DNA from: Sphaerotilus montanus
GTDB lineage: Bacteria; Pseudomonadota; Gammaproteobacteria; Burkholderiales; Burkholderiaceae_C
Assembly (NCBI RefSeq): GCF_013410775.1
Contig: NZ_JACCFH010000001.1
Location: forward strand, 806,001-870,000
DNA: 64,000 nucleotides
Direction: 5' to 3'
The notes beneath the pieces were generated by a model. It had not been told where the DNA came from, did not search any database, and saw only the letters and a program-made list of their open reading frames with translations. The position numbers were made by a program, and so were the translations under genes. Shown here piece after piece: positions 15,090-24,232 of the stretch. Positions within the stretch are counted from its first letter, which is position 1. The number at the start of each line of letters is the position of its first letter.

Positions 15090-16247
15090 TCAGCCGGGAC
15101 CGTGGTCGAACAGCCGCTGCCCCGTGAGCCGCTCGTGCTCGCGGATGGCGTAGCGGTCGGTCATGCCGGCGATGTAGTCGGCCACCGCCCGGTGCGGCAG
15201 CGGCGACGCGGCGAAATCGGCCGGCATGTCCTGCGGCCGGTCGATGTAGATGGCGAACAGCTCGCGCACGATGCGCTGCGCCCGCTCGGTGGTGTCCATC
15301 ACCTGCGGGTGGCGGTAGAGCTGCTGCAGCAGGAAGCGCTTGAGCGCGCTGCTCGCCGCGCGCATCTCGGGACTGAAAGCCACCAGCGGCGGCAACTGGC
15401 GCACCGCATCGGCGCTGTCGGGCTGGTGGCGTGCCAAGGCAGCCCGCGTCGTGTCGATCACGTCGTAGACCTGCGCCGACAACATGCGCCGCAGCGTCTC
15501 GGACAGCAGCCGGCGTGGCTTCATCCGCACCAGCTCCGGGTATTCGGCCAGCGCCTCATCACGGAACCGCGCCACCAGCGGCAGCGCACACACCTGCTCG
15601 AAGTCGATCAGCCCGGAGCGCACGCCATCGTCCACGTCGTGCGCGTTGTAGGCGATCTCGTCGGCGAGGTTGGCGAGCTGCGCCTCCAGCGAGGGCTGCG
15701 TGCCATCCAGGAAGCGCCGCCCTACCCCGCCCGGCTCGTGCGCGTCGATCCAGCGCGCCACCCGTTTGGCGCAATGCTTGAGCACCCCTTCGCGGGTCTC
15801 GAAGGTCAGGTTCAGCCCGTCGAAGGCGGGGTAGCGCTCTTCCAGCACGTCGATCACGCGCAGGCTCTGCAGGTTGTGCTCGAAGCCGCCGTGCTGGCGC
15901 ATGCAGGCATGCAGCGCGTCCTGCCCGGCGTGGCCGAAAGGGGTGTGGCCGAGGTCGTGGGCCAGCGCGATCGCCTCGACCAGGTCCTCGTGCAGCCGCA
16001 GCGAGCGGGCGATGGAGCGACCGAGCTGCGCGACCTCCAGCGTGTGCGTCAGCCGGGTGCGGAACAGGTCGCCTTCGTGGTTGAGGAAGACCTGCGTCTT
16101 GTAGACGAGGCGGCGGAACGCGGTGCTGTGGACGATGCGGTCGCGGTCGCGCTGGTAGTCGTTGCGGGTCGGCGCCGGGGCTTCGGCGTGTCGGCGACCG
16201 CGGCCCTGCGCCGGGTCACTGGCGAAGGGCGCGAGGTCGAGGCGCAT
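15090..16247 (-). CDS. dgt: Deoxyguanosinetriphosphate triphosphohydrolase-like HD protein
   Basis: A 385-residue HD-domain phosphohydrolase that cleaves dNTPs to the nucleoside and triphosphate, in most family members with relaxed base specificity. The metal-binding residues appear as TRLTHTLEVAQ followed by A-L-A-H-D-L-G-H-T-P-F-G-H (residues about 60-115) and a later aspartate in N-L-A-D-E-I-A-Y-N-A-H-D. The length fits the shorter dGTPase-like proteins (no. of residues about 380) rather than the 505-residue E. coli enzyme. It lies 16 bases after aroB in an aroK-aroB-dgt operon, the usual order in Burkholderiales. Confidence 0.94.
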   Translation of the reverse strand: MRLDLAPFASDPAQGRGRRHAEAPAPTRNDYQRDRDRIVHSTAFRRLVYKTQVFLNHEGDLFRTRLTHTLEVAQLGRSIARSLRLHEDLVEAIALAHDLGHTPFGHAGQDALHACMRQHGGFEHNLQSLRVIDVLEERYPAFDGLNLTFETREGVLKHCAKRVARWIDAHEPGGVGRRFLDGTQPSLEAQLANLADEIAYNAHDVDDGVRSGLIDFEQVCALPLVARFRDEALAEYPELVRMKPRRLLSETLRRMLSAQVYDVIDTTRAALARHQPDSADAVRQLPPLVAFSPEMRAASSALKRFLLQQLYRHPQVMDTTERAQRIVRELFAIYIDRPQDMPADFAASPLPHRAVADYIAGMTDRYAIREHERLTGQRLFDHGPG

Positions 16248-16263
16248 CCGGTGCCGTGCGCGG

Positions 16264-17376
16264 TCAGGCCGGCTGGCAGTGGGCGGCGAGCACGTCGCGC
16301 ACCAAGGCTTCTGGCGCGCCCTGCATCCGGGCGCTGCCGAGCCGGTCGATGACGACGAAGCGGATCTCGCCGCCCTCGGTCTTCTTGTCGACCTGCATCA
16401 GCGCCAGGTAGCGGTCCGCGCCGAGCGCCGGGCCGACCACCGGCAGGCCGGCGCGTTCGCACACCACCTTCACGCGGGCCACGAACTCGGCGGGCATCAG
16501 GCCGAGCCGCATCGACAGGTCCGCCGCCATCACCATGCCGCAGCCGACCGCCTCGCCGTGCAGCCACTCGCCGTAGCCCAGCCCGGACTCGATCGCGTGG
16601 CCGAAGGTGTGGCCGAAGTTCAGGATGGCGCGCAGGCCGCTCTCGCGCTCGTCGCTGCCGACAACCGCCGCCTTGATCTCGCACGAGCGCTTCACGGCAT
16701 GGGCCAGCGCGGCCTTATCGCGGGCCATCAGCGCGGGCAGGTTCGCCTCGATCCAGTCGAGAAACTCGGCGTCGGCGATCGGACCGTACTTGATGACCTC
16801 GGCCAGCCCGGCGGACAGCTCGCGCGGCGGCAGCGTGTCGAGCGTGTCGAGGTCGCAGATGACGCGCACCGGCTGGTAGAACGCGCCGATCATGTTCTTG
16901 CCGAGCGGGTGGTTGATGGCAGTCTTGCCGCCCACCGACGAATCGACCTGCGACAGCAGCGTGGTGGGCACTTGCACGAAGGGCACGCCGCGCATGTAGC
17001 ACGATGCGGCGAAGCCGGTCATGTCGCCGATGACGCCGCCGCCGAGCGCGAACAGCACCGTCTTGCGGTCACAGGCGGCACCGAGCAGGCCGTCGTAGAC
17101 CAGGTTGAGCGTCGCCGAATCCTTGAACGCCTCGCCATCGGGCAGCTCGATGGTCAGGACGCGCGGGTAATGCTTGTCCAGCGCGGCGCGCAGGCGGGCG
17201 GCGTAGAGCGGGCCGACGGTGGTGTTGGTGACGATGACGGCGGTGGAGGCCTTGGGCAGGCCGGTCCAGCTCTCGTCGGCGTCGAGCAGGCCGGATCCGA
17301 TGCGGATGTCGTAGCTGCGGTCGCCGAGGGACACCGGCACGGTCTGGGTCACAGCGGAAGTCGTGGTCGTCATCAT
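16264..17376 (-). CDS. aroB: 3-dehydroquinate synthase
   Basis: The second shikimate-pathway enzyme, converting DAHP to 3-dehydroquinate with NAD+ and a divalent metal, 370 residues in the cytoplasm. Seen are the NAD-site segment [14 protein letters not shown], the substrate segment [18 protein letters not shown], and metal ligands in E-V-I-K-Y-G and [11 protein letters not shown]. The start ATG overlaps the aroK stop by four bases (ATGA), so translation is coupled. Confidence 0.97.
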   Translation of the reverse strand: MMTTTTSAVTQTVPVSLGDRSYDIRIGSGLLDADESWTGLPKASTAVIVTNTTVGPLYAARLRAALDKHYPRVLTIELPDGEAFKDSATLNLVYDGLLGAACDRKTVLFALGGGVIGDMTGFAASCYMRGVPFVQVPTTLLSQVDSSVGGKTAINHPLGKNMIGAFYQPVRVICDLDTLDTLPPRELSAGLAEVIKYGPIADAEFLDWIEANLPALMARDKAALAHAVKRSCEIKAAVVGSDERESGLRAILNFGHTFGHAIESGLGYGEWLHGEAVGCGMVMAADLSMRLGLMPAEFVARVKVVCERAGLPVVGPALGADRYLALMQVDKKTEGGEIRFVVIDRLGSARMQGAPEALVRDVLAAHCQPA

Positions 17377-18023
17377 CGTGGAGGGGTTCGTTGGGTCGCC
17401 GCGGGCGAGACCGGCGCCGTGGCAGAGATCTTGGGCGGACGGAACGCGGACACCACGCCGGCCAGTTCGAGCTGCATCAGGATCATGTTGACCAGCGTCG
17501 GCACGGACGGGCGGCCAGTCTCGATGGTGAACTGCGCGGTCTCGCGGTAGAGCGGGTCGCGGGTCTGGTACAGCTCGCGCAGCTTGCGCAGCGGGTCGGC
17601 CACCTGCAGCAGCGGGCGCTGGGTGTCGTGGCGCAGGCGGCGGAACAGCTCTTCGGGGGAAGCGCGCAGGTAGACGACGGTCGTGTGGTCGCGCAGCACC
17701 TGCCGGTTGGCCTCGCGCAGCACGGCGCCGCCGCCGGTGGCCAGCACGAGCCCGCCGCGGTGCGCCAGCTCGGCCAGCACCGCCTGCTCGATGTCGCGGA
17801 ATGCCGCCTCGCCCTCGCGCTCGAAGAAAGCGCGGATCGACATGCCGATGCGGCGCTCGATCTCGACGTCTGCGTCGACGAACGGCAGGCCGAGCGCACT
17901 CGCGAGGTGCCGGCCGGCCGTGGACTTGCCGGCGCCGGGCATGGCGACGAGGCTGATGGTGGGTGTCGCGGGTCGCTGGGCACCGGCCCCGTCGTCCGGG
18001 GAAATCGAAAGGGAAAGGGCCAC
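17373..18023 (-). CDS. aroK: Shikimate kinase
   Basis: An ATP-dependent kinase making shikimate 3-phosphate. The 216-residue product is longer than the usual 175 because of an N-terminal extension of about 20 residues and a C-terminal tail. The P-loop reads [11 protein letters not shown]. Then come the shikimate-binding [11 protein letters not shown] and F-R-D-I-E, and the Walker-B-like L-A-T-G-G-G-A-V-L. It opens the aroK-aroB-dgt set and lies downstream of the pil operon and the Ig-like lipoprotein, both on the same strand. Confidence 0.96.
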   Translation of the reverse strand: MALSLSISPDDGAGAQRPATPTISLVAMPGAGKSTAGRHLASALGLPFVDADVEIERRIGMSIRAFFEREGEAAFRDIEQAVLAELAHRGGLVLATGGGAVLREANRQVLRDHTTVVYLRASPEELFRRLRHDTQRPLLQVADPLRKLRELYQTRDPLYRETAQFTIETGRPSVPTLVNMILMQLELAGVVSAFRPPKISATAPVSPAATQRTPPR

Positions 18024-18114
18024 GCTCTTGGGGAGAAGTCTGTGATCAATCGCCCGCGCCGGAAGGCCGGCGCGGGACGGTCGATCAGTCTACCCTGCGG
18101 GTGCCGAGGGGCGC

Positions 18115-20079
18115 TTACTCCAGGCGCCCGATGTCGAACTTGTACGACTGCCCGTTGGGCATCTTCACCGTCAGGTCGATGGGGCCGCTGGCTTCGAGCG
18201 GCTTGGTGCAGTCGTCCAGGTCGGCCGTGACCGTGTGCGTGGTGGGGCCGGTCCAAATGCCAGTGACGGGCGAGGCATCGACGGCCACGGTACCGCCCTT
18301 GGCCTTGGTCGCCAGCGTCAGCGTGGCGTTGGCGGGAACCGGGTTGCCACCAAGTGCGTCGGCGTCCGTGTTGGCGTCGCGCATGCAGAACTGGGTAGAC
18401 AGCCGACAGGCTCCTGTTGTCGTCAGAGACAGCACCTGAGACGGGAATGGTGTCGTGCTGCAGGTGACGCCATCCGCGTTGAGTGAGAACAAACGTGGCT
18501 TGCGAGAGCTGTCCGACAGCGTGAAGACGCGCTTGAACCAGACATGGGTGAGCGCATCCCACTTTCCATTGAGTTCGTCGCCGGTCAGGTACTCACCTTG
18601 TGGCGCCATCTGTCGATCCTCATCCTTGTCCAGGTACACAGGGCCAAGGTCAGCAAACTTTTCACCCGCTGTGTAGAGGTTGTCGCCGTTGGCATCATTG
18701 AACGACTCCTCACCCTTGGCAAAGGCCACGACCGTCACGCGGCCATCGGCAGGCCGGGACTCGCTGGTGACGAATTTGACATTGCACACCGCCGAGGCCG
18801 TGGTGCAGCTCGCAGGGATCACGCTGGCCCCCTCGGCAACGAAGCTGACAACCGTCCCATCGGGTACCGGATTGCCGAAGCGATCGTTGAGCTGGACACG
18901 GATGTCGCTCTCGGTGCCGTCGCGCCGCCAGCCATCCGGGTTGTAGGCAGACGCGGAGAAGCTGATGGCGTTGCCCGTGGGCAGCCCCGCACTCACGGCC
19001 AGCACGTTCGAATAGGTGCTAAGCGTGGTGCCATCGTCCAGCGTCACCGAGGCGCGCACCCGGATCGGCGAGGGGATGGACTTGGCCGACACTGACACAC
19101 TGACGACGCCAGTGGCCAGCGTCTTGTTAGAGACAGCGGAGAGGGTCGCGATGTTGGCGTTGTCCAGATGGAAGTACACATCGCGGTTCGCGATCGGCTT
19201 GCCGGACTGATCCTTGAGGCTGAACTGGATTTCCGAAGTACCTGCACAACCGCTGCCTGCCAGGCAGATCTTGGCTGGATTGGCGGTGACGAATTCCAGT
19301 GCCTGGATGACGGGAGCGGTCACAGCCAGATCGACCTGCTGACGCTCACTGGTGCCCGTGATGGAAACACTGATGCGGTCCGTACCAGCGCATGCATTGT
19401 CTTGGTAGGTGGTCGAGGCCGTGGGACCAGTAACAGTGATTGAAGCAGGCGAAAGAAGGGCCTTGCCGGCACTGGCGCAAGTGGATGAGAAGTTGACCGT
19501 GACCGGCGAGGAAGAAGAGGCACCCTTGACGTTCACCGTGACGACGGACGAACCATAGGCACTGACAGCGGTCGGGCTGGCAGACACACTGGCCAACGCG
19601 ACATCCACGGCAGAGACACTGAAAACAGTCTTGGTCTCCAGCGTCACACCGTTGGAGACATCTGCAGCCGCCGATACATAGGCAGCTCCCAATGCGCCTG
19701 CCACAGGCTGCAGCGTGGCTGAGGCATTGCCGAATTTATCGGTCACTGCGCTGAGCGACACCGTCGCGATATTGCTCTCCGAGACGGAGAACTTGACGAG
19801 CTTGTTCTCCAGTGGATTCCCACTGGCATCCCGGACCTGCGCCGTCACCGTGCCAGGTGTGGAAGCACTGATCGTCACGCTCGACAGCGACAACACCACG
19901 GAGCCAGTCGCACTGGTCGACACCGCTCCGGTGTTCGAGGTCGTGGTCGTGGTCGTAGAGGCTCCCGTCGTGCAGCTTCCGGAGAAGCTGACACACCCCG
20001 CGTCACTCCCTCCCCCACCACACGCGCTCAGCACCGCCGCCAGTGCCAGTCCCCCGACACGCCAGATCATCTTGTTCAT
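18115..20079 (-). CDS. Ig-like (Big) repeat surface lipoprotein
   Basis: A 654-residue predicted lipoprotein. The signal peptide MNKMIWRVGGLALAAVLSAC ends in the lipobox L-S-A-C, followed by a glycine run (GGGG) and a threonine-rich linker. The body consists of tandem bacterial Ig-like domains, with recurring phrases such as V-T-A-Q-V-R-D-A-S-G-N-P, S-L-K-D-Q-S-G-K-P-I-A-N-R-D-V and V-Q-L-N-D-R-F-G-N-P-V-P-D-G-T. This is the D-x-x-G-N/K-P signature of Big_1-type repeats in invasins and adhesins. Its base composition appears less GC-rich than its neighbours. The ATG at 20079 has GAAG eight bases upstream, and a TTG at 20109 is a weaker alternative. It lies between pilQ and aroK, which are adjacent in many relatives. 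A role in adhesion or pilus function is only inferred from position. Confidence 0.8.
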   Translation of the reverse strand: MNKMIWRVGGLALAAVLSACGGGGSDAGCVSFSGSCTTGASTTTTTTSNTGAVSTSATGSVVLSLSSVTISASTPGTVTAQVRDASGNPLENKLVKFSVSESNIATVSLSAVTDKFGNASATLQPVAGALGAAYVSAAADVSNGVTLETKTVFSVSAVDVALASVSASPTAVSAYGSSVVTVNVKGASSSSPVTVNFSSTCASAGKALLSPASITVTGPTASTTYQDNACAGTDRISVSITGTSERQQVDLAVTAPVIQALEFVTANPAKICLAGSGCAGTSEIQFSLKDQSGKPIANRDVYFHLDNANIATLSAVSNKTLATGVVSVSVSAKSIPSPIRVRASVTLDDGTTLSTYSNVLAVSAGLPTGNAISFSASAYNPDGWRRDGTESDIRVQLNDRFGNPVPDGTVVSFVAEGASVIPASCTTASAVCNVKFVTSESRPADGRVTVVAFAKGEESFNDANGDNLYTAGEKFADLGPVYLDKDEDRQMAPQGEYLTGDELNGKWDALTHVWFKRVFTLSDSSRKPRLFSLNADGVTCSTTPFPSQVLSLTTTGACRLSTQFCMRDANTDADALGGNPVPANATLTLATKAKGGTVAVDASPVTGIWTGPTTHTVTADLDDCTKPLEASGPIDLTVKMPNGQSYKFDIGRLE

Positions 20080-20105
20080 CGTCATCACTTCGGTTGGATC
20101 CAGGT

Positions 20106-22286
20106 TCAACGGGCCGCCGCATTGCGGTCGGTGATGACCTTCGGGGTCAGGAACACGAGCAGCTCGGTCTTGTTCGACGCGCGCGTCTTGTTCCGGAACA
20201 GCGCGCCCACGTAGGGAATGTCGCCCAGGAAGGGCACCTTGTTGACCGATTCGGTCTCGCTGATCTCGAAGATGCCGCCGATCACCACCGTGCCGCCGTT
20301 CTCGACCAGCACCTGCGTCTTCACGTGCTTGGTGTTGATGGCATAGCCTGCCGCAGTCTGCTGGCCGACGCTGTCCTTGTTGACATCGACGTCCAGGATG
20401 ATGCTGCCCTCGGGCGTGATCTGCGGGATCACTTCGAGCTTGAGGTTGGCCTTGCGGAACTGGATCGCGGTCGCGCCGCTGGACGTGGCGGTCTGGTAAG
20501 GCAGTTCGGTGCCCTGCTCGATCAGCGCCTTCACCTGGTCGGCCGTGATCACGCGCGGGCTCGACACCAGCTTGCCGCGGCCTTCGGCTTCGAGCGCCGA
20601 GAGTTCGAGGTTCAGGAAGCGGTTGGACGCCGCACCGAACAGCGACAGCGCGAACGTCGCCGCGCTCGCGCCACCCATGGTGCTGGTGTTGGCCGGCAGA
20701 TTGACGAACTGGGTGTTGGCGTAGTCACCCGTCGACGACTGCCCCGTCTGGTAGCCGATGCCGCCGTAGGTCCCCCCCACCGTCACGTTGCCGAGACCCA
20801 GGTTCACGCCCGGCACCCCGCCACGCACGCCACGCAGGTCATTCGCCCCGAGCTTCACGCCCAGCGAACGGCCGAAGGTGTCCTCGGCCTCGACGATGCG
20901 CGCCTCGATCATCACCTGGCGCACCGGGATGTCGATCTTGGTGATCATCTGGCCGATCTCTTCGAGCTTGCCCGGGATGTCGGTCACGAAGAGCTGGTTG
21001 GTGCGCATCTCGGAGATCACGCTGCCACGGGTGGACAGCAGCCGCGTGGCATTGGTCGATCCACTGCCACCGCTGTTCTGCTGACCGACGAGGCCCTTGG
21101 CCACTTCCTCGGCCTTGGTGTAGTTGAGCTGGAAGGACTGCGTGCGCAACGGCTCCAGCGCAGCCACCTGGGCCCGGGATTCCAGTTCGGACTTGTCCTT
21201 GGCCGCCAGTTCTTCCTTGGGCGCCACCCACAGCACGTTGCCCGACTTCTTCACGCCCAGCCCCTTGGCCTGCATGATGATGTCGAGCGCCTGGTCCCAG
21301 GGCACGTCCTTCAGCCGCAGCGTCACGTTGCCGGTGACGGTGTCGCTGGTGACGATGTTGAAGTTGGTGAAGTCGGCGATGACCTGCAGCAGCGCCCGCA
21401 CCTCGATGCTCTGGAAATTCAGCGAGAGTTTTTCACCCCCGTAGCCCGGGCCCTGCGTCAGCTTCTGCGGATCGACCTTGACGGGACGCACTTCCAGCAC
21501 GAACTGGTTGTCGGTCTGGTAGGCGCTGTGCTCCCAGTGGCCGCGCGGCTCGACCACCATGCGCACACGGTCGCCGACCTGGGTGGTGGTGACGGCCTGC
21601 ACAGGGGTGCCGAAATCGGTCACGTCCAGCCGGCGCCGCAAGCCCTCGGACGCAGAGGACCGCAGGAACTCGACGATGAGGTTCTGTCCCTGCTGGCGGA
21701 TGTCCACCCCGACCTGGTTGCTGGGCAGATCGACGACCACGCGGCCGGCACCGTCCTTGCCGCGGCGGAAGTCGATGTCGCGCAGGCGCTCGGGCTGGGT
21801 GTTCTGCGGCTCGGCGAAATGCACCGGCGCCGACGCACCGGCCACCGCACTTGAGGTCGATGGCGCACTGCCGGCCGGCACCGGATCCAGCGTGATGACC
21901 AGGGTCTTGCCATCGATCTCGGCGCGGTAGCGGGTGGCCTGCTTCAGGTTGAGCACCAGCCGGGTCCGGTCACTGCCCTGGGCCAGCGCCAGCGAGCGCA
22001 GATTGCCCTGGTTGACTTCCTGGGTGTTCTGGCCCGTCGCATTGCGCACGCCCGGCAGATCCAGCGCGACACGGGCCGGCGACTGCAGCGCGAAGCCCTT
22101 GGGCACCGCAGCCAGCGGTTCGCTGAACTCCAGGCGAATGACCTCGCTGCCCCCCTGCAAACCATTGGTGATGGCCTGGATGGTGTTCTGCGCAAAGCTG
22201 AGCACCGGCGCCATCGCCAGCACGGCCAGCGTGGCCAGGCGAACGCTCCAGCGGTCCGTGGATGCAATCTTGTCGGTGGTCTTCAT
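20106..22286 (-). CDS. pilQ: Type IV pilus secretin
   Basis: The outer-membrane secretin ring through which the type IV pilus passes, 726 residues with a signal peptide (L-A-V-L-A-M-A-P-V-L-S-F-A near residue 20). It has two N-terminal AMIN domains (about 30-270), a secretin N0/TonB-short and N1 segment (about 290-470), and the C-terminal secretin domain with E-M-R-T-N-Q-L-F-V-T-D and V-P-F-L-G-D-I-P-Y-V-G-A-L-F-R-N. The ATG at 22286 is preceded by AGGAG and overlaps the pilP stop by four bases. It is the last gene of pilMNOPQ. Confidence 0.97.
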   Translation of the reverse strand: MKTTDKIASTDRWSVRLATLAVLAMAPVLSFAQNTIQAITNGLQGGSEVIRLEFSEPLAAVPKGFALQSPARVALDLPGVRNATGQNTQEVNQGNLRSLALAQGSDRTRLVLNLKQATRYRAEIDGKTLVITLDPVPAGSAPSTSSAVAGASAPVHFAEPQNTQPERLRDIDFRRGKDGAGRVVVDLPSNQVGVDIRQQGQNLIVEFLRSSASEGLRRRLDVTDFGTPVQAVTTTQVGDRVRMVVEPRGHWEHSAYQTDNQFVLEVRPVKVDPQKLTQGPGYGGEKLSLNFQSIEVRALLQVIADFTNFNIVTSDTVTGNVTLRLKDVPWDQALDIIMQAKGLGVKKSGNVLWVAPKEELAAKDKSELESRAQVAALEPLRTQSFQLNYTKAEEVAKGLVGQQNSGGSGSTNATRLLSTRGSVISEMRTNQLFVTDIPGKLEEIGQMITKIDIPVRQVMIEARIVEAEDTFGRSLGVKLGANDLRGVRGGVPGVNLGLGNVTVGGTYGGIGYQTGQSSTGDYANTQFVNLPANTSTMGGASAATFALSLFGAASNRFLNLELSALEAEGRGKLVSSPRVITADQVKALIEQGTELPYQTATSSGATAIQFRKANLKLEVIPQITPEGSIILDVDVNKDSVGQQTAAGYAINTKHVKTQVLVENGGTVVIGGIFEISETESVNKVPFLGDIPYVGALFRNKTRASNKTELLVFLTPKVITDRNAAAR

Positions 22287-22846
22287 CGCTTCTCCTGGGC
22301 CCGCTCCTGGAGGGCAAGCGTGCTGGTGCGCTCGATCCACTCTCCAATCGCGTCCTGCACGATTTCGCGCAAGGCAATTTCGGTTTCCGTGATGCGGGTG
22401 ACGCGGCCGTAGTTCTGGCCCATGTAGTCACCCACCTTGACTTGGTACAGCAGGTTATCCGCCCGCAGCAATGCATAGGTCCGGCCGCTGCGCACCAGAC
22501 TGCCGACCATGCTCAGCGAATCAAGCGGATAGGCCTCCAGCGGTTCGCGCCGCCGGTTCATCTCGGGCGACAGCAGCGAGTTCGGCTGGCGGCTCTCCTG
22601 CTTGATCGCCACCTGCAGTTTCTGGATGCTGAACGGCTCGACCGCCTGGCTCGCCAGATAGGGCTGCGGATCGAACTTGCGCGGCGGCACCAGCGGCGAC
22701 ACGCGCGGCCTGGCGTCGCGGCGCTGCTCGTCCATCCAGGCCTGCAATTCCTCGTGCGGATCGGAACAGGCGGTCAATGTCACCGCGGCGGTCCAGGCCA
22801 GCGCGGCGGCGGCCACCATTCTCAGGGCGCGAACGCTCGGGCTCAT
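22283..22846 (-). CDS. pilP: Type IV pilus inner-membrane lipoprotein PilP
   Basis: A 187-residue lipoprotein that links the PilNO complex to PilQ. The signal ends in the lipobox L-T-A-C-S near residue 27. A disordered linker (P-R-V-S-P-L-V-P-P-R-K-F) leads to the compact beta domain with L-D-S-L-S-M-V-G-S-L and Y-Q-V-K-V-G-D-Y-M-G-Q-N-Y-G-R-V, both conserved in PilP. It shares four-base ATGA overlaps with pilO upstream and pilQ downstream. Confidence 0.96.
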   Translation of the reverse strand: MSPSVRALRMVAAAALAWTAAVTLTACSDPHEELQAWMDEQRRDARPRVSPLVPPRKFDPQPYLASQAVEPFSIQKLQVAIKQESRQPNSLLSPEMNRRREPLEAYPLDSLSMVGSLVRSGRTYALLRADNLLYQVKVGDYMGQNYGRVTRITETEIALREIVQDAIGEWIERTSTLALQERAQEKR

Positions 22847-23574
22847 TTGCCACCTCCAGCGGCCTTGGCCTCCTTGGCCGCCTTGGCCTTGGCCTGGCGG
22901 CGTTCCTCGACTTCGGCCGGATCCAGGTAGCGGTAGGTCCGCGCCGTGGCCTCCATGGCCAGCAGCCCCGTGCCGCTGGGCACCGACTGGCCCTGCGACA
23001 GGCCCGGCATCGTGATGACCAGGTTGTGCAGCGTCACGATGCGCGACAGGTTCGCCACATCGGACGCGAACGAGCCGATGTCGTGGTACTTGCCGCTGAC
23101 ACGCAGCGCGATCGGCAGTTCGGCGTAGTAGTCCCGGATCAGCACCTGGCCGGGGCGGAACAGCTCGAACTGCAGGCCGCGCCCGACACCGGCCTGGTTG
23201 ATGTCGGACAGCAGCGCATCCATCTCGGCCTTGCCGGGGAGCTGCCGCTCCAGTTGCGTCACGTACTCCTGCACCTGCAGCTTCTGCTTGCGCAACTCGT
23301 CGAGATTGATCGCCTGAGCGAGCTTGGTGCGGTACTCGGCCTTGAGGGCCAGTTCCTGGGCAGCCTCGTCATCGAGTGCCTGGACCTCGTCGGCAACCAC
23401 ACCGAACCAGGCCAGCACCACAACGACAGTGGTCGTCACCAGCCAGGTCGCCAGCTTGGGCAGCAGCGGCCACTGGCCGGGCTCGTTCGGATTGAGGTTG
23501 CGGAACTGCGACTGGACGTTGTCGATCAGCGTGTCGAATTCGATGTTCATCGGGGGACGTGTCGTGTTGGCCAT
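22843..23574 (-). CDS. pilO: Type IV pilus inner-membrane protein PilO
   Basis: A 243-residue bitopic membrane protein that pairs with PilN to form the periplasmic alignment complex. It has a short cytoplasmic head, one transmembrane helix (L-V-T-T-T-V-V-V-V-L-A-W-F-G-V-V near residues 42-58), a coiled coil (about 65-125) and a ferredoxin-like C-terminal domain, then an Ala/Lys-rich tail. The ATG at 23574 has GGAGG seven bases upstream. It lies 10 bases after pilN and overlaps pilP. Confidence 0.95.
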   Translation of the reverse strand: MANTTRPPMNIEFDTLIDNVQSQFRNLNPNEPGQWPLLPKLATWLVTTTVVVVLAWFGVVADEVQALDDEAAQELALKAEYRTKLAQAINLDELRKQKLQVQEYVTQLERQLPGKAEMDALLSDINQAGVGRGLQFELFRPGQVLIRDYYAELPIALRVSGKYHDIGSFASDVANLSRIVTLHNLVITMPGLSQGQSVPSGTGLLAMEATARTYRYLDPAEVEERRQAKAKAAKEAKAAGGGK

Positions 23575-23584
23575 CACGCCTCCT

Positions 23585-24232
23585 TCATGAAGCCGGACCG
23601 GATGCCGCCGGCGCGGCCGCTGCCGGAACACCCGAAGCCCCAGGCGCCAGCGGGGAAGCCGCCTGCTCCTTGTCCTGCGGTCGCTTGAGCGTCAGGCGCA
23701 CGGCGAACTCGAACAGGCGCTTCTGGTCCCGCGCGGTCGTGACCGCCGCCGCCTTGATCTCGACCAGCTCGGGCCGCTCCAGCCAGGGCGAGTGGTAGGC
23801 GGTGTTGCGCAGGAATTCGGACACCCGCTCGTTGGTCTGCGCCACGCCGGTCACCGCCACGCTCTGGCCGTCCTGGCGGATCGCCGTCAGGTAGATGCCT
23901 TCGGGCACTTGCGCCGTCAGCTCGTTGAGCAGGTGCACGGGCATGTTGCGGTCGATCTGGAAGTCCTCGACCACCTTCTGGCGTGCCTTCAGCGCCTCGA
24001 TCTCGGACTTCAACGAGGCGATGTCCTTGATCTGGCTCTCCAGCCGGCGGATCTCCGTCTGCAGGAACTCGTTGCGCGAGCGCTGTTCGCGCCGCATTTC
24101 GCCCAGCACCAGATACCAGGCGCCCGCGATGAGTGCGCCGGCCAGGATCGCCAGGCCAATGCCCAGGAAAAAGGCTTGCTTGCGGCGCCTGCGCTTCTCT
24201 TCCCGGTGCGGGAGGAGGTTGATCAGGATCAT
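23585..24232 (-). CDS. pilN: Type IV pilus inner-membrane protein PilN
   Basis: A 215-residue bitopic protein. The N-terminus M-I-L-I-N-L-L-P-H-R-E-E-K-R carries the conserved I-N-L-L-P peptide that docks into the groove of cytoplasmic PilM. It is followed by one transmembrane helix (about 23-42), a coiled coil (about 48-85) and a periplasmic ferredoxin-like domain ending in an Ala/Pro-rich tail. The ATG at 24232 overlaps the pilM stop by four bases and gives the docking peptide at the N-terminus, which settles the start. Confidence 0.96.
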   Translation of the reverse strand: MILINLLPHREEKRRRRKQAFFLGIGLAILAGALIAGAWYLVLGEMRREQRSRNEFLQTEIRRLESQIKDIASLKSEIEALKARQKVVEDFQIDRNMPVHLLNELTAQVPEGIYLTAIRQDGQSVAVTGVAQTNERVSEFLRNTAYHSPWLERPELVEIKAAAVTTARDQKRLFEFAVRLTLKRPQDKEQAASPLAPGASGVPAAAAPAASGPAS

